A DNA stretch of 64,000 nt from Cryptomeria japonica (lineage: Eukaryota; Streptophyta; Pinopsida; Cupressales; Cupressaceae). Each line of letters opens with the position of its first letter. The stretch's first letter is position 1. The stretch covers positions 97,819,897 through 97,883,896 of the forward strand of contig NC_081407.1 in assembly GCF_030272615.1 (NCBI RefSeq), written 5' to 3'. The notes under the pieces were generated by a model. It worked only from the letters and a program-made list of their open reading frames with translations. It did not search any database and was not told where the DNA came from. A program made the translations under genes and the position numbers. Shown in pieces: positions 10,501 through 23,500 of this stretch.

Positions 10501-13382
10501 AGGTACATTATCACGAGGAAGAAATCATTTTGCAGGAGGCTTCATAACCTGGACCCTTTGTAATTTTTCCTTACTTTATCTAATTTTGTCACTTTAATTT
10601 GTATGCTATTTCGGTATTTTCTCATAGCTAATTAACTTAGATGTTAGTTCATCTAGAGCTTTCTTCTTGGACTCTACACTTCATTCGTATAGGAAGATAG
10701 CATGCCATGCTGGTGTCCTAGCTCTGTGCGCTCATCCCGAGGACAGAGGCTCAAAAGAGCCATCCAGAGAGTCCTCTAGACTTTCTAATGCTTCAGTGTG
10801 ATTTTTTTATCCACTGGCTCAACTTAGTGCTAGTTCGAGGAGGTATTAGAGGGATATTTTTCCTCAAGGATCCATCATCTTTGAGGTGGCAAATTTCCTT
10901 CGTTACAACTTATAGATAACAAGTTTTGATTCAAGCTAGCCTAAATTCTTCAAAATAGTTATTATGCTCTCGGTGAGTTGGATAATGAAGATTGTCTCTT
11001 GATACTCATTTATTAATTATATGTATAATTGGAATACTTAAATTCTAATAGGCCTCCCAAGGAATTATTTCATTTGTGATGCTCAACTTCAATTCTAGTT
11101 TTGGACATTTTTTTGTTTGCAAGAGGTTAAGGTTTATGGTTTTAAATGATTTTTGTAGTTGGCTATGTTATTTGGCCTGTTAATGTTTTTTTATAGCAAC
11201 CATGAAGTGGATTGAAGCATCAATGTCATTTTTCCCTCCTATACATGGAAATGAATCTTATTTGCTTATGGATGTGGCCCCACCAATTTGTGCATTATGG
11301 GATTTTTCCTACATTATTAATTATTCGTTTGGGATGATTAATGTTTATGCTTTAAATGATGCTATTAAAAGGTATACCATTTAGAGATGGATTACCAATC
11401 CATTATCAACTAACACTTAGGTTTGTATGACAACTTTAATATGACAGAGATGTCATATGATAAATGCGGGGCTTTACCAATGTGTTGAACAACTAGAAAA
11501 AGAGGGATGATATTTTATGTGGAATAGGTTAGGTTTTTTTTTATCTAACTCTTAGTTGCCACAAAGATCATATGCCATGGTACACCTCTAGAGCTATTTA
11601 GGGGTTGGGATTGATATGCCATGTTGTTAGGTCAATTTTTTTTTTCTATATGTTATTCCTTGTTGGTGGATCCTCTTTCTAGCACAATTATTTCTAAGGC
11701 ACTCAAATTGTACACCAAATTCACATTCAAAATATCTTGAGCAATAAAAATATGGATCTGATGGTTTTCAATACTTTGTCTAGCATTTTAGGTCCTCTTT
11801 TGATGACTACATGTATTTCTAGGTTGTTTCAATGAGTTAAAAAAGAAATTGGTGAAAATAGAAGAGAGTGTTAGATTTTAGAGATGGTTGGGAAATCATG
11901 CTAAAATAGGACGTGGGAGTAAAGAAGTCGAAAGGAGGAAATTTGACCAAAAAAAGGATTTTGGGATGTTAAGATTAGGATATTGGGATGACCTTATGAT
12001 TGCAACTGAGATAAGAAAAGGCCAAAAGTTCAACTCGAATATGCCTAGGGAAAAATAATAAAGCAAGAGTTAAAGTTTGAGGAAGCATGGAGTAGCATGT
12101 TGGGAAAACAAATGGTCTAAAAGAGTTAGAAACTTTTGGAGTATAAAAAGGTGATTTAATAGAAAATATAACTTAGGAACTTCAAACATGGATGTGTAGT
12201 GTCATAAATTATGCTCCTTAATGATGCAAGCATAATTTCACACTCTTCTTGGCAATTGGTTTAGTGTCTATTCCCCTTGATCATTTTAGGACCATTTCTA
12301 CCCTTGAATTTACCCCCCATTTGGGAAGATGTGTCCTATGCTACCCTAAATTTTACCTCACACTTAATTCGTTGTCAATTACCAAAATTAGAACTAGATT
12401 ATCACAGGCCTTAACACTTGTGTTTCCCTATTAGGGAGCTCATTTTGGGTGGACCAAGGCACCCAGCGTGCTAGTTCTATCAAAATCCCTTTAAATAGTT
12501 AATATTTTGAGTCTCGGCCTTTACATTTTGAAATTTGATCTTGATCTTTGTATTTGATCTTGTTGAAATGCTTTGATTTTTTAGTGAGTAATAATTAAAA
12601 TGACTACGAAATGATTAATCATGAGTTCTTTCCATTATACCAAACATCAATCCACACATAAATTTGATGGTTGATTCTAATTGATAAAGAAATTTCTTCA
12701 TTATAGTTATCTATTCAAAGTTTTTTTCAATTTTTTTAAAACATTCTATTATAGTTTCTTAGTTTTGCTTGTGTCCATGTCATATTGCTTTAGAAATAAG
12801 GAGTTTAACCTTTTTTTCATTTATTATAGTACTTTCTTAGTTACCAAATTTATGAATGATTTTCATGCCTTTAAACAGTCTCAACGTTTCATTCCTCTGT
12901 AATAGTTCCTACAAGAGTTCAAGGATTGCTGGCAATAAATGACACCCCCTCTCCAACACCCTCAAAAGTTCTTTTACAAGGTGTTTTATGAGATACACCT
13001 CCCAAAATAATTTTAGATATTATTTCAATTTTTGAGTTTGATAGTCTATGTTTCTAGATTGAAAAAAATATTTGATAGGATATTTTGTGCGTAGGGTCCC
13101 CCTTGGTATCATCCTTAAATATTGGGTCACTAAGGATTGATCCTTATATGGGATCCACCTATATGTCGTGCAAAATCTTACCATAGTTTTTAATTCTATT
13201 GCTTTGTTGAGTCTAATCTTGTTGAGTCTATTCTCAACTCCCTTTCCTTGAAATTTTTCTCATAAAAGACATGACAATTCCTTACCTCATTATATCCTTT
13301 ATAAACCCACCCACACTAACCTCTACCTTCACTCTTCGATTCCTATAACCACCCCACTTAAAGCATTTTTAAAACCTTAACT
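10501..13382. other. No feature recognised
   Basis: AT-rich DNA. The short frames here (for example 11202-11384, 12249-12434, 12681-12902) are low-complexity or unconserved in appearance. I see no LTR pair, tRNA, or protein motif. Confidence 0.4.
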
Positions 13383-13402
13383 AAGAGATCTTTTTATATT
13401 GA

Positions 13403-13619
13403 CCCCAGGGTGTAGACTAGTTGGTTGAGCTGTTGAAAGAGATAATTGATGCAAGTTCAAATCTCGTTCAGATGAAAAAGCTGGTTTAACCAACCACACA
13501 CAGGGTGGGTTCCCTATAGGTTATCATGTGGCCCAAACGATTAGTCTCGCCTTACCTAGATTGACTCAGTAATAGGTTCGCAAGCCAAATCGTAGGCACA
13601 CTTGTGAGATGACAAACAA
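13403..13619 (+). mobile_element. tRNA-derived SINE with 20-bp target duplication
   Basis: The 217-bp body starts CCCCAGGGTGTAGACTAGTT, with an A-box-like TAGACTAGTTGG followed about 40 bp later by a B-box-like AAGTTCAAATCTC. This is the arrangement of an internal Pol III promoter. It is flanked by direct repeats AAGAGATCTTTTTATATTGA (13383-13402) and AAGAGATCTTTTTGTATTGA (13620-13639), which differ at one base. A long duplication like this is the signature of LINE-driven retroposition. The body resembles the plant Au-SINE style, but I did not compare it with a library. Confidence 0.75.
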
Positions 13620-13639
13620 AAGAGATCTTTTTGTATTGA

Positions 13640-14459
13640 TGATGAAGATAAACTAAACTATGAGTTGATATATCATTGTAAAGTGTTCCTTTTGATTGTC
13701 TACCAAATCAAGAAAATATCTAAAAAACCAAGCAAAGTAAAATATCTTCCCCAAAACCATGTCTCCCCAACCCTCCATTGCACCTTCTACTTCCAGCCAT
13801 ACATTGAAGGCATATCACACAAAATTTTAAAAATCCTTCTTGAAAAAGGCCTTTGATGTCCTTTCAAACATTACTCTACTTTGAGAAGTCATATCCCTTT
13901 TCTTAAAGACTTTAGGGACATATGTATTGATTTTGTTGCCCACAAAGTTATTTTTTCCTAATGCATCACCTATAAAGGTGAAACAAGTACTCTTTAGGCA
14001 CGGAAATAAAAGAACATAGTGGTGATATTAAAAATGAGCACATTCTCAAATCAACCCTAGCCCATCACTCCATGAAACACCACATTTTTATTGAGAATAA
14101 TCAAATATTAGTCAAAGAAGACAACTTATTAAAAAAATATCAATGAAGTCATAGAGATTACTAGCCACCCTTCCAACCTTAATCATGATAAATTGTGGAA
14201 CCTGAGTTTTTATTGGCAACCTCTTTTATCTAAACTTATAAGCCCTTGTCTTTGCCCTTTTGATCTTTATCCATGTTCTTTCTCTTTCTCTATCTCCTCT
14301 TCACTTTATTTTTCTCACCTTATTAGTTGCTCTAACCTCATGTTTCTCTCCAATCTCCCTCTCTTTTATTTGTCTTGATCCTTTGAACTTTGTCTCTATC
14401 TCCCTTATTTTTCTTTTTAATACTTTAGTTTATTGTAAATATTTAATGAGATTTTTAAT
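13640..14459. other. No gene; pyrimidine-rich stretch
   Basis: 14250-14420 is strongly C/T-rich (TCTTTCTCTTTCTCTATC type), which explains the Ser/Leu/Phe-rich frames there. Nothing else recognised. Confidence 0.4.
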
Positions 14460-15770
14460 TTATTTATATATATTTTATTAAGTAAATTGGGATATAGGGC
14501 TTGAACCCTTGATGTAAAAACCATTAGGCGAAGAAGAGGGGTCTCACAAGCAATGAAACAACCAAACACTTAGGACCAGACACTTCAAAAAGGCCAGTAG
14601 CTAGACAAAAATAAATGAGGACCAAGAAATGACCAAAAAAACCACAGAAACCAAAAATGAATTTTCCAAAGGCTAGGGCCCTTCATGGCATGTCACTCCT
14701 GATTGAGAATATTCAGCTTCTCCAAAAAATACATCCCCATGAAGGAAGAAATATCCTTAGAGTGGGTAGAATCCATGGAGACAATGACATGTCATTTCTA
14801 GAAGACCTGGCCTGAGAACTAGTAGAAGCCTCGTCCAACATAGTTCTCTTACACTTAGCATGTTTCCTTCCTATCTCTTTCTGTAAAGCCTACAATAAGA
14901 GAACCCTTTTTTTTATCATCTCCTTTTTCCCATCAACAATAGAATCCCCAATAAGGAGAAAAGGAGACACCCCACCTAACATCAATAGAACATCAGACAT
15001 AGAGCCCTCACATGAAGAGGTCTTAGAGCCACCCAACACCTCATCCTTAGCAATAGAGAAGATAGCAGAAAAGGCTAACAATAGAGCAACTCCCACGAAT
15101 AGTAGACTAGCACCCACCAAATAATAGGAATAAGGCTCATGTCAACCACAAGATAGAACTTGGGAAGAATCCAATGCAAGGGAGAAGGGAGGAGAAGCAA
15201 GTAAGAATAGGGTGACAGTGGCCCCAAATTTTTTTTGTAGGAAGCACCTATGTCCACCCACCTTTAATAGATCTTCCATGGACTAAGAGGGGCCACAAAA
15301 GAGCAACCCAAGAAAAATAAGTAATAGCTCTAGACAAGCCTTGGCATTCAAGACACCATATATGGGCTCCATTCCAACAAGAAAAAGGAAGAAAAAACAC
15401 ACCATCCAAACAAAGAAAAAGGGAGCCAAGGGTAGACCATCCTCCATGGATCACTCAAACTAAAAGGAGCCTTCCATATAAAAATGTTGATGTAGAATAG
15501 ATCCCGCTCTACACTAGAGAAGCATCTTGAGAGATGCCAAAAACATGAAAGCCAAACACAAAAAAAAGGTTTGCAACAGGGAAGGCAAAGGATAAAGAAC
15601 CAAATCATAGAGTTGAGTTCTGCAATGACAACCTCTATTGAGCCCACACCGGCATTAGAGCCCTTTGCACCACCATCATCATTTCCTTCCCCATGTCCAC
15701 CATCACCTAGGGTTTTAGCTGCACCCACTTTTATTCCCTCCATTAGTCTTAAGTATTCCTACCATTGAAA
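14460..15770 (-). other. Possible minus-strand retroposon fragment
   Basis: On the minus strand this stretch ends with GGGTTCAAGCCC, then an AT-rich AATAAAATATATATAAAT tail near 14450-14480, as a 5'-truncated LINE or retroposed transcript might. The frames 15348-15743 and 14890-15120 on the minus strand are hydrophobic or Gly-rich and match nothing I know. No target duplication was found. Treat this as a weak suggestion. Confidence 0.2.
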
Positions 15771-17895
15771 ATATTTTGGTAATGTTGTTATTCTAACAAA
15801 AAGAGAAATAAAATTGTGAACACTAATATACATTAATCCTATGATGTAGTCAACAAGGGAAGCTCTAGCAATGCACTTCACTTGTATGATAATATAAAAA
15901 ATACTATATCTCTACCAAAATTCATGTTCCTTGAATGTGTTTTTTCATTGGACCCTCATTCGATAATTCAATATATGTATTGTAATTTTTAAGTTTAAAT
16001 TTATACATGTTTAATTATATTGTGTAACATTTTTAAAACATATTACTTATGGATGGAATGCAAGTAGTATGAGAAAAGAAGGAGAAAGTATTGTACTATG
16101 TATCATATAAAAAATAATATATAAACACACACTTCATCCCTAATTTTTTCCTATTTTATTATGAAGACAAGTGTATATTTAAAATACATAGAAAAATCAT
16201 CTAATTCCCATATTTACCCTATGAACAATAGTTAAGAAGGATTCAATTTCTTTATTGGATTCCTTTCCAAAACTTTTATCAAAATTTTATGGACCAATGT
16301 ATCTAATGTATGCTTCATGTTATAGTTATGTGGCAAATAAAATGGTGTAGGATATTCTTTATCTTATTCTTATTGTTAAGGACATTAATCTCATTAACTT
16401 AATAAGTGGAAACTACTGCATCTTCATATTTATGTGTATTCATGGGTGTGATTTATGTTCCCAAATCCTTGGTAACTTCTAAGAGGAAGTTTAAACTAAG
16501 GAGAGGGGGTGTAAGGCCCAAATATATAAATTATATCAATTATTATTAAATTTTAATTTGGTGGTTTATGCTATTGTTGGATTTCCCAATCAAATTAATA
16601 AAATAGATAATCATATTTTGATGGAAACCTTGTGATGTGCATGTGTTATATGTGATGTATGTTGTACAAATCATGGGATATAATATAAATTGCACGTTAA
16701 TTGATTGTTTAAGTATTATTCAATCATACAGATAGTTTCCCAATCATCATTGTTATTTTATTATTTCTCTATGATAATAGCAAATAAGAAATATCTTAAT
16801 GATGTAAAAGGAAAATTTGACATCTATTAGCCAGTATTTGTACCCTTATTTTAATCTATAATAGTAGAGGAATTCTAGGTTTTGGTTACAAGTATCATAC
16901 TCTTATCCAGAGATTGAAAGTATATGATGCCATTGTGTTACATAAGATGGATCTACTAATGATTAGTTCATGGTTCCTTGTTAATATTCTTGGTATGATT
17001 TTTTAACTTTTATAATTTGGGGTTGGAATGAAAATTATTTTAGTACTTGTTGATCAATTTGTTAAATTGGTGTTTATGAAGTTCTAATAAAAGTTCGATC
17101 TTGTCTTAATTCAAGTTCTTAGATATCACTTAAAATCATGAATGTATAGCCCCAAACTAGTGACTCTCAAAATTGCATGATTTCATCTTGTCATTCTTGT
17201 ATAAATTAGAGCCTAATCTAGAAAATTGCATGGGCTATTTTATTTATGAAGTAAAGTAACATAATTCAAAGAATGTAGAAAAGTATTAATATGAATGTTC
17301 TTGAAGATTAATACAAGCTTTATATCTCTTTTGTTGTAATTTTTTTTCTTTTCTAAATTGAGTTTCTATATACATATATATCTTGTATCTTGGTTTGTAT
17401 CTTTTTATGGCTCATTATTCAGGTATTTAGATGCTTTGATTTTGTAACATAATTTCACTTGTTAACTATATATTATTTCCACATTTGGCATGCGACAAAT
17501 AGTTGTGTTAATTACAGACATGGATGAATTTATTTGAATGCTTTAATGAGTTTTTGGGATTTTTTTGGGTGCTTTCTAGGAGTTTCAAGTATGAGGTGAT
17601 AATCACAGCTAGTTCAATGGTACTAGGTCGGAGATTTGGAAGGTAAATATGAAGGATCTCTTGAAAGTAAGGGATGAACAGATTGTTGTGCAAAGGAGAA
17701 GAAACTAGACGGTATATCAAATGAAAAATAGGCAAATTTAGATAAAAATGCATGTGCCGCCACTCATTTCTATAAGTTGCAAACGTGCACAGGAGGACAT
17801 ATTTCTGTTTGTGGAATTTGGTTCCGTTATCCATACATAAATACAAATACAAATACAATTTGATTCCTTTACTCCTGCCTAAATACAAGTAGGCA
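15771..17895. other. No gene; one polypurine/LTR-like junction
   Basis: AT-rich. At 16499-16511 the sequence AGGAGAGGGGG is followed by TGTAAGGCCC, which looks like a polypurine tract next to an LTR start. I find no polyprotein upstream and no partner LTR, so it is only noted. Confidence 0.25.
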
Positions 17896-19881
17896 TCACG
17901 TCATGGACATGGAAGGAAGTTGATTCGAAATGAGGGAGGGCTTGGGTGTCATTCGAAGATTAACGTCCAAGGGCATGAAGCGATATTCGATATCCAAATC
18001 TCTGAAAATGGTAATCATTTCTTCTATCAAGTGAGATCTTCGCAACCATTTCTTTCCCATGTCTTGGTGATTCATCTTGTTCATGTCCTCGATCGATGTC
18101 CTTCACAACTATCATCGGGTCTGGGTACCAATGCTCTACTTTATCATCTACGTACCTGCAAATACAATAGTAAATCGTACCACTAACAACATTTCATAAC
18201 ATTAGGAATCGTCTAGCTCTGCCGTACTAAAAATGTTTTCAAATTCCCCTTTGCAGCCTTGGGATTGGTACAGTGCTAAGAACAACATATAAACCTAATT
18301 TAATTACCTTTTGATCCTCTCTTTCATTATGTCGACCTTTTCCTTGGGTGTTCCAATGTGAATGGCGAATTCCACAGCATCTCCCATGTCAGGGCTTCTG
18401 TAGAAGTTGGTAATGGGTTTTGTGGCGAGAACCGAATTATAAGGATACCAAATCTTCTCGTTGTGATCATATCTCAAAAACACTGTCGTTAGGATGTTCA
18501 TCTCCTCCACAACAATCTGAGGGAAATCATATTATTGTTATTGTTAGTGGAAGAGGAAGAGAATGTAATTAAGAAAAAGTTAGCACAAGGAGGAAAGAAA
18601 CTATTTACCTCGATTCCTTCCACTGAACATCGGTCCCCAACATCAAAGGGATGGACTACGAAGAGGAAGACAGCGATGGACTCGAATATTGTCTTACATG
18701 TGTTTCCGAACACGAAAACCACCAATAGCAATTGCGCAAGGATGTGAGTTGTAGCAATATCAAGTATGAGAAGCCAAATTACTCCGATGGCGAAAGCAAT
18801 CCCCACGCTCACCATGCGATGTAATTTGTTTACTGCAGTCTTTGAATCGTTCAGTGTAAGGGCTAGAGCCTTTCTCTCTCTGAAAGCATTCACCTGAAAA
18901 TAAATATTTGCAAATTTGATGAGTCTGTCACCATAAAATTAATGTAGATCTGAGATTTTCACAGTCCATTATAATGAATTACCACTCAGTTATTAAGAGC
19001 CGCTTTATTCACTCGATTAGCGTCTTGGGCCTCTTCAAAGAGGGACATTGCTTTGACTGCTTCCTCTCGCCGTAGAAGAGAGACATCACTTGGCACTGGG
19101 ACGCATCTAGGCAACATTTTGAAAAATCTTTTTAGCAGCAACTTTGGCCTCCAACTCGCTTCTTATCTGCGTCACAGACTAGTCGAGAGTGGCCAATGCT
19201 CCATGTCTTACAATCTTGATCAGCCTTTTCATGTTCCATGCCGAGATATTCTTTGGTTGAGTCTGTGCAGATGGTCGATGGTGATTCCTTCACCTTGTTT
19301 GATTCCTCCGATCACCCCACTTATGGGAGTTGCTAAACCGTTTTCGGAAGTGCTTAAAATATCAATGGAAGTCTTAGCCTTAGCCTCTTTCATTTCGCTC
19401 CTTTCCTCTTCTTCGCTGCACTGCTGGATCCCAATCAGTGGAGGCCCAGATAGAGTTTCCAACACATGCTGCTTGAAGAAAGACTCTCGTATTCGATCGA
19501 AAAAAGGTGCTCACATGAAACAAAGACACCAAAACCTTCACTAGCAGTGTTTTTACGAGCCAAATAAAGTTGTCCACCATCAAACAGATGAGAATCTTGT
19601 TAACATAATGCAGGGACCTAGTCTTGGTCTCCCTCTCTGCCTTTTTGTCGAAGAGATAATGCCAGGCTAGAATAGCAAGCGCTAACCACAGTCAGTTCTG
19701 CACAGCTCTCCTAAACCCATACACGAAATAAAGGACCCTCTTTCTAAGTAGAAAGTTTCTCTCTACGAAAAAGATAACAATACGGATAGCCCATTCACAA
19801 ACAAGTCTACTCCTTACTCTCCGAATCAATCTTTAATACCACATCCGCACCTCCATTCCTTTGCACAGGGACTTCCTCCAT
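17896..19881 (-). pseudogene. MSL10-like mechanosensitive channel pseudogene (four exons)
   Basis: The only host-gene remnant. The minus strand carries the MscS-like (MSL) family's C-terminal half in four exons with GT-AG ends: 18983-19881, 18609-18893, 18308-18516 and 17896-18155. Recognisable segments: VERNFLLRKRVLYFVYGFRR and IWLVKTLLVKVLVSLFHVST (transmembrane part), LETLSGPPLI, VNAFRERKALALTLND, FGNTCKTIFES, HPFDVGDRC (pore/MscS domain), VEEMNILTTVFLRYD, SVLATKPITNFYRSPDMGD, and the C-terminal HQDMGKKW. Known MSL10-type proteins are plasma-membrane channels of about 730 residues. Defects: the start codon region (MEEVPVQRN at 19881) runs after 24 codons into the transmembrane part, so much of the N-terminus is missing. 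There are stops at QN*LW and NN*VV, a one-base frameshift in a T run near 19500, further stops around 19110-19190, and a small deletion near 18085. Exons 2 and 3 are uninterrupted. Confidence 0.85.
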
Positions 19882-19932
19882 TTTCTCCTAATATTCCTCC
19901 CAACGATTGCTGTGATCGGAGTGATGGGACAA

Positions 19933-20426
19933 TGATCAGAAGAAAATTTGAAATATTTTATATATATTTTTTTAGTTTTTTTATATGTTAGTAATTGTTA
20001 TTTTTGAAGGCCTTCGGGGCATTTTCAGTCCTTGAAAGTTTGGTCTGTTCTTTAAAACATTGTTGTAGGCAAGTACTTTTAGGACTTCGCTCCTAACTCT
20101 TGGAGACCTTTCCAACGAGTTAAACGGCTCGTAATTTCGAGTCCCGAGCAGAAAGTTGTGCCTAGTTAAAGTTAGGACAAAATTTCATATAGTTTTTTTA
20201 AATTTTCGTAGTTTTAGATTTTATTATGTAATAAACAAATGTGATTGTTGGGCTTCGATTCTCAAGGGGTTTTTGTGACCCTTGGAATCTCATGAACTAC
20301 TATATGTTGGATTTTCGAATGGAATAGATCACTTTTTGGCTTGCTTCAATTTTGTGCTATCTTGTTCATCCACAATACCGCAGGTTCTCACTTAGGTGTT
20401 GTCGTCCGAATCCATAATTCGGATCA
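19933..20426 (+). repeat. 5' LTR of E3
   Basis: Starts TGATCAGAAGAAAATTTGAA and ends ATAATTCGGATCA. The copy at 25010-25503 is collinear over its whole length. Confidence 0.92.
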
Positions 20427-20427
20427 G

Positions 20428-20439
20428 TGGTATCAGAGC
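20428..20439 (+). other. Primer-binding site of E3 (initiator-Met tRNA type)
   Basis: TGGTATCAGAGC begins one base after the LTR end. This is the standard plant PBS complementary to the 3' end of initiator methionine tRNA. Confidence 0.9.
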
Positions 20440-20546
20440 AAGTTCGCTCCTGTATGTCATATCACATGCGATCAACATATCAAAGATTGGGGTTGGAAAC
20501 AAGGAATCCTTCAGACTACCTTCCTTTGAGATGCACAAGATCGCAA

Positions 20547-23500
20547 ATGGCTAAGTTGCAGACCGACGATGAGATTAAAGCATTGGTTGTAGATGCATTA
20601 ACAAAACAACGAGAAGAAATGATGGAGCAGCTCAAGCAAATGCTAGAAAGTCGTGGGTCACCTACAAACCCACCATTCACAGGGTCTACACTATTCAAGG
20701 TGCAAGTGAATTTCGATATACCCACATTTCAAGGAAAGACTAATGCAGATGCCCTTGATGACTGGGTTTCAAAACTGGAAAAGTATTTCTCTATCAACCA
20801 TTTCTCAGATGAAGAGAAAATAACTTTCACTCTTCTCAAAGCTGAAAATCATGTGAAAGATTCTTGGGAAGTGAAGTTAGCAACCAAGGCAACAAAAAAT
20901 GGCACTGCGTTCATCTTTGATCAAAAACCCACATGGGGAGAATTAATGGAGCACATAAAGGAAGAATTTTTTTCTGTAGATACATATGGACAGAAATATA
21001 TGTAGTGGCAATTGCTTCGACAGAAAAAAGACCAAACTGTTCAAGAATATACTAATTTGTTTCATGCTTTAACAACAAAACTTGGCATCAAAGATCGTGA
21101 GAAGCACCGAGTTTTAAAATATCAGAGTGGACTCCATAGGTATATTCAAACCGAAATGGAATTCCTAAACATAGAGACTTTACCTAGTGCATATAAATTT
21201 GCTACAAAAATTGAGGAAAAATTCAAATAGAAAGGAAGGAGGGATAACTTTGCAAATAACAGATGGAAGAGTGAAGGTAGAAAAACTACGTGGAAACAAA
21301 CCTCCAAGGAATCTTCTCCCAATTCACCAATGAAAAAGGCATGAGGTATGAAGAAGACACAAGAGAACAATATGTGGTGTGAATTCCATAAGAGTCCCTC
21401 TCACAACACAAAAGATTGTAGAACCATAAAATTTTTAATGATGGAAACGCATGAGGACAAGGAAGAAACTCAGGTGGCAGAATCTTGCCCAAAAGAAAGT
21501 CATGAACAGGTCATTGAGGCTGATCCATATGCAACGGTAGCTACTACAAAGATATTGCTCCGGGAGGATGAGGAGAGATTATTTCACTCACAGATATGGG
21601 TCAGAGGAAAAGCCCTACACTTTGATGTTGATAGTGGAAGTCAAGAGAACCTAATATCATCAGAGACCGTGAAAAGATTGAATATGAAAATAACAGCACA
21701 TCCGCAACCCTATTCTATGGGATGGGTAAGTCAAGGGAGAGATATCCAAGTGCACAAGCAGTGTCACATTTCCTACTCTATAAAGCCTTTCAAAGATGAA
21801 GTAATTTGTGATGTGGCTCTTTTAGATGTTTGTGATGTTTTGTTGGGACAACCATATATGTACCAGCACCATGGTGTTTATGAGTCCAAACCTCACAGCG
21901 TGACAATCAGATTAGGTGAGCAGAAATACTGAATATCAGAGGTAAGCCCTGCATACACTACCTCTTTGATTAGTGCTAAACAATGTAGGAGGTTGGTTGC
22001 CAAAACAAGAACATTCATATTATTAAAGATTCATTCTGAAGAAGAAAGGAAGTCTGTATATAATTCCAAGGCCATCACAAACACCACAACACAACATAAA
22101 AGATCAATAGACCAAATTTTGATAAAATTTGAGAATTTGTTTTAGTTGCCAACTGGGGTATCTACACACTGCCAAGTAAGACACACTATTGATTTGATAC
22201 CAGGAACTCTATTGCCTAATGAACCTGTCTATCGTAGATCAGTATAAGAAAATGATGAAATTAAGAGGCAAATACAAGAATTGATTGAGAAAGGAAATAT
22301 TCGTCCAAGTGCATCACCCTGTGGTAGTCCCATTGTTCTGGCAAAGAAAAAGGATGAAACTTGGAGACTTTGTATTGACTATAGGGCCTTGAACAAAATT
22401 TCTGTCAAAAGTAGGTATCCACTTCCCCGGATAGATGACCTTTTGGACCAGCTTAGAGGGGCTCAATTCTTCACAAAAATTGATTTGAAATCGAGATACC
22501 ATCAAGTACCAATTGACTCAGCTGATGTGTGGAAGACAACTTTCAAATCTAAAGCGAGATTGTTTGAGTGACTAGTGATGCCTTTTGGTCTAACAAATGC
22601 CCCAGCGACATTCATGAGAATGATGAATGATGTACTCAGGCCATTCACTGATTCTTTCATGGTGGTATATCTGGATGACATACTCATCTTCAGCAAAACT
22701 TGGGATGAATATTTGTAACATGTGGAAAAAATTCTCTCAACTTTATAATATCATGGGCTTTATGCAAACAAAGAAAAGTGCTCCTTTGGTATGTAGAGTA
22801 TCAGATACTTGGGATATGTTATTGACAGTGAGGGTGTCCATGTTGACCTGGAGAAGATACAAGTAATTAAGGACTGGCCATCTCCTAGAAATCTCACAAA
22901 GTTACGAAGTTTCCTTGGATTGGCAAACTTTTATCGCAGATTTGTGTTGGGATTTTCCCATTTGTCTTGGCCTCTAAATCAGTCATTGCGGGGAGGAACA
23001 CAAGCAAATTTTAAATGGACAGGTGCTCAATAGGAAGCATTCGAGGAGTTAAAATGAAGAATATGTTCTGCACCAGTTTTATCTCTTCCTGGCCTGCAAC
23101 AGTTTTATCTCTTCCTGGCTTGCAACAGTTATTTGAAATACAAACTGATGCATCAAAGTATGCCTTGGGAGTTGTCCTTATGCAACATGGTCACCTAGTT
23201 GCATATCATAGTCACTTTTTCTGATACAGTGTGTCGGTATGCCACTTACGACAAGGAACTGTATGCTATTGTTCAAGCCTGTAAGTAGTGGAAACATTAT
23301 ATTTTGGGTAAGAAAACTATCATCCAAATAGATCACAAACCTTTTCAATTCTTGCAAACACAAGGGAAGTTGCAGAATGATCGACATCAATGATGGTCAG
23401 CCTATCTTCAACAATTTCATCTCAATATTCTCCACAAGAAGGGAAGCACTAACAAAGTAGCAGATTATTTGAGCAGGCCTCCAATTGCAGCTATCAATAT

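Noticed and set aside
14480-14520. Box-B-like GGGTTCAAGCCC on the minus strand, possible tRNA or SINE
   Set aside because: No A box at proper spacing and no clover-leaf; only mentioned with the weak retroposon fragment.
16499-16520. Polypurine tract followed by TGTAAGGCCC, as at an LTR junction
   Set aside because: No polyprotein upstream, no second LTR and no duplication were found, so it may be chance.
18535-19544. Plus-strand frames 18535-18747 and 19053-19544
   Set aside because: They are shadows of the minus-strand MSL-like exons, which carry the recognisable family motifs.
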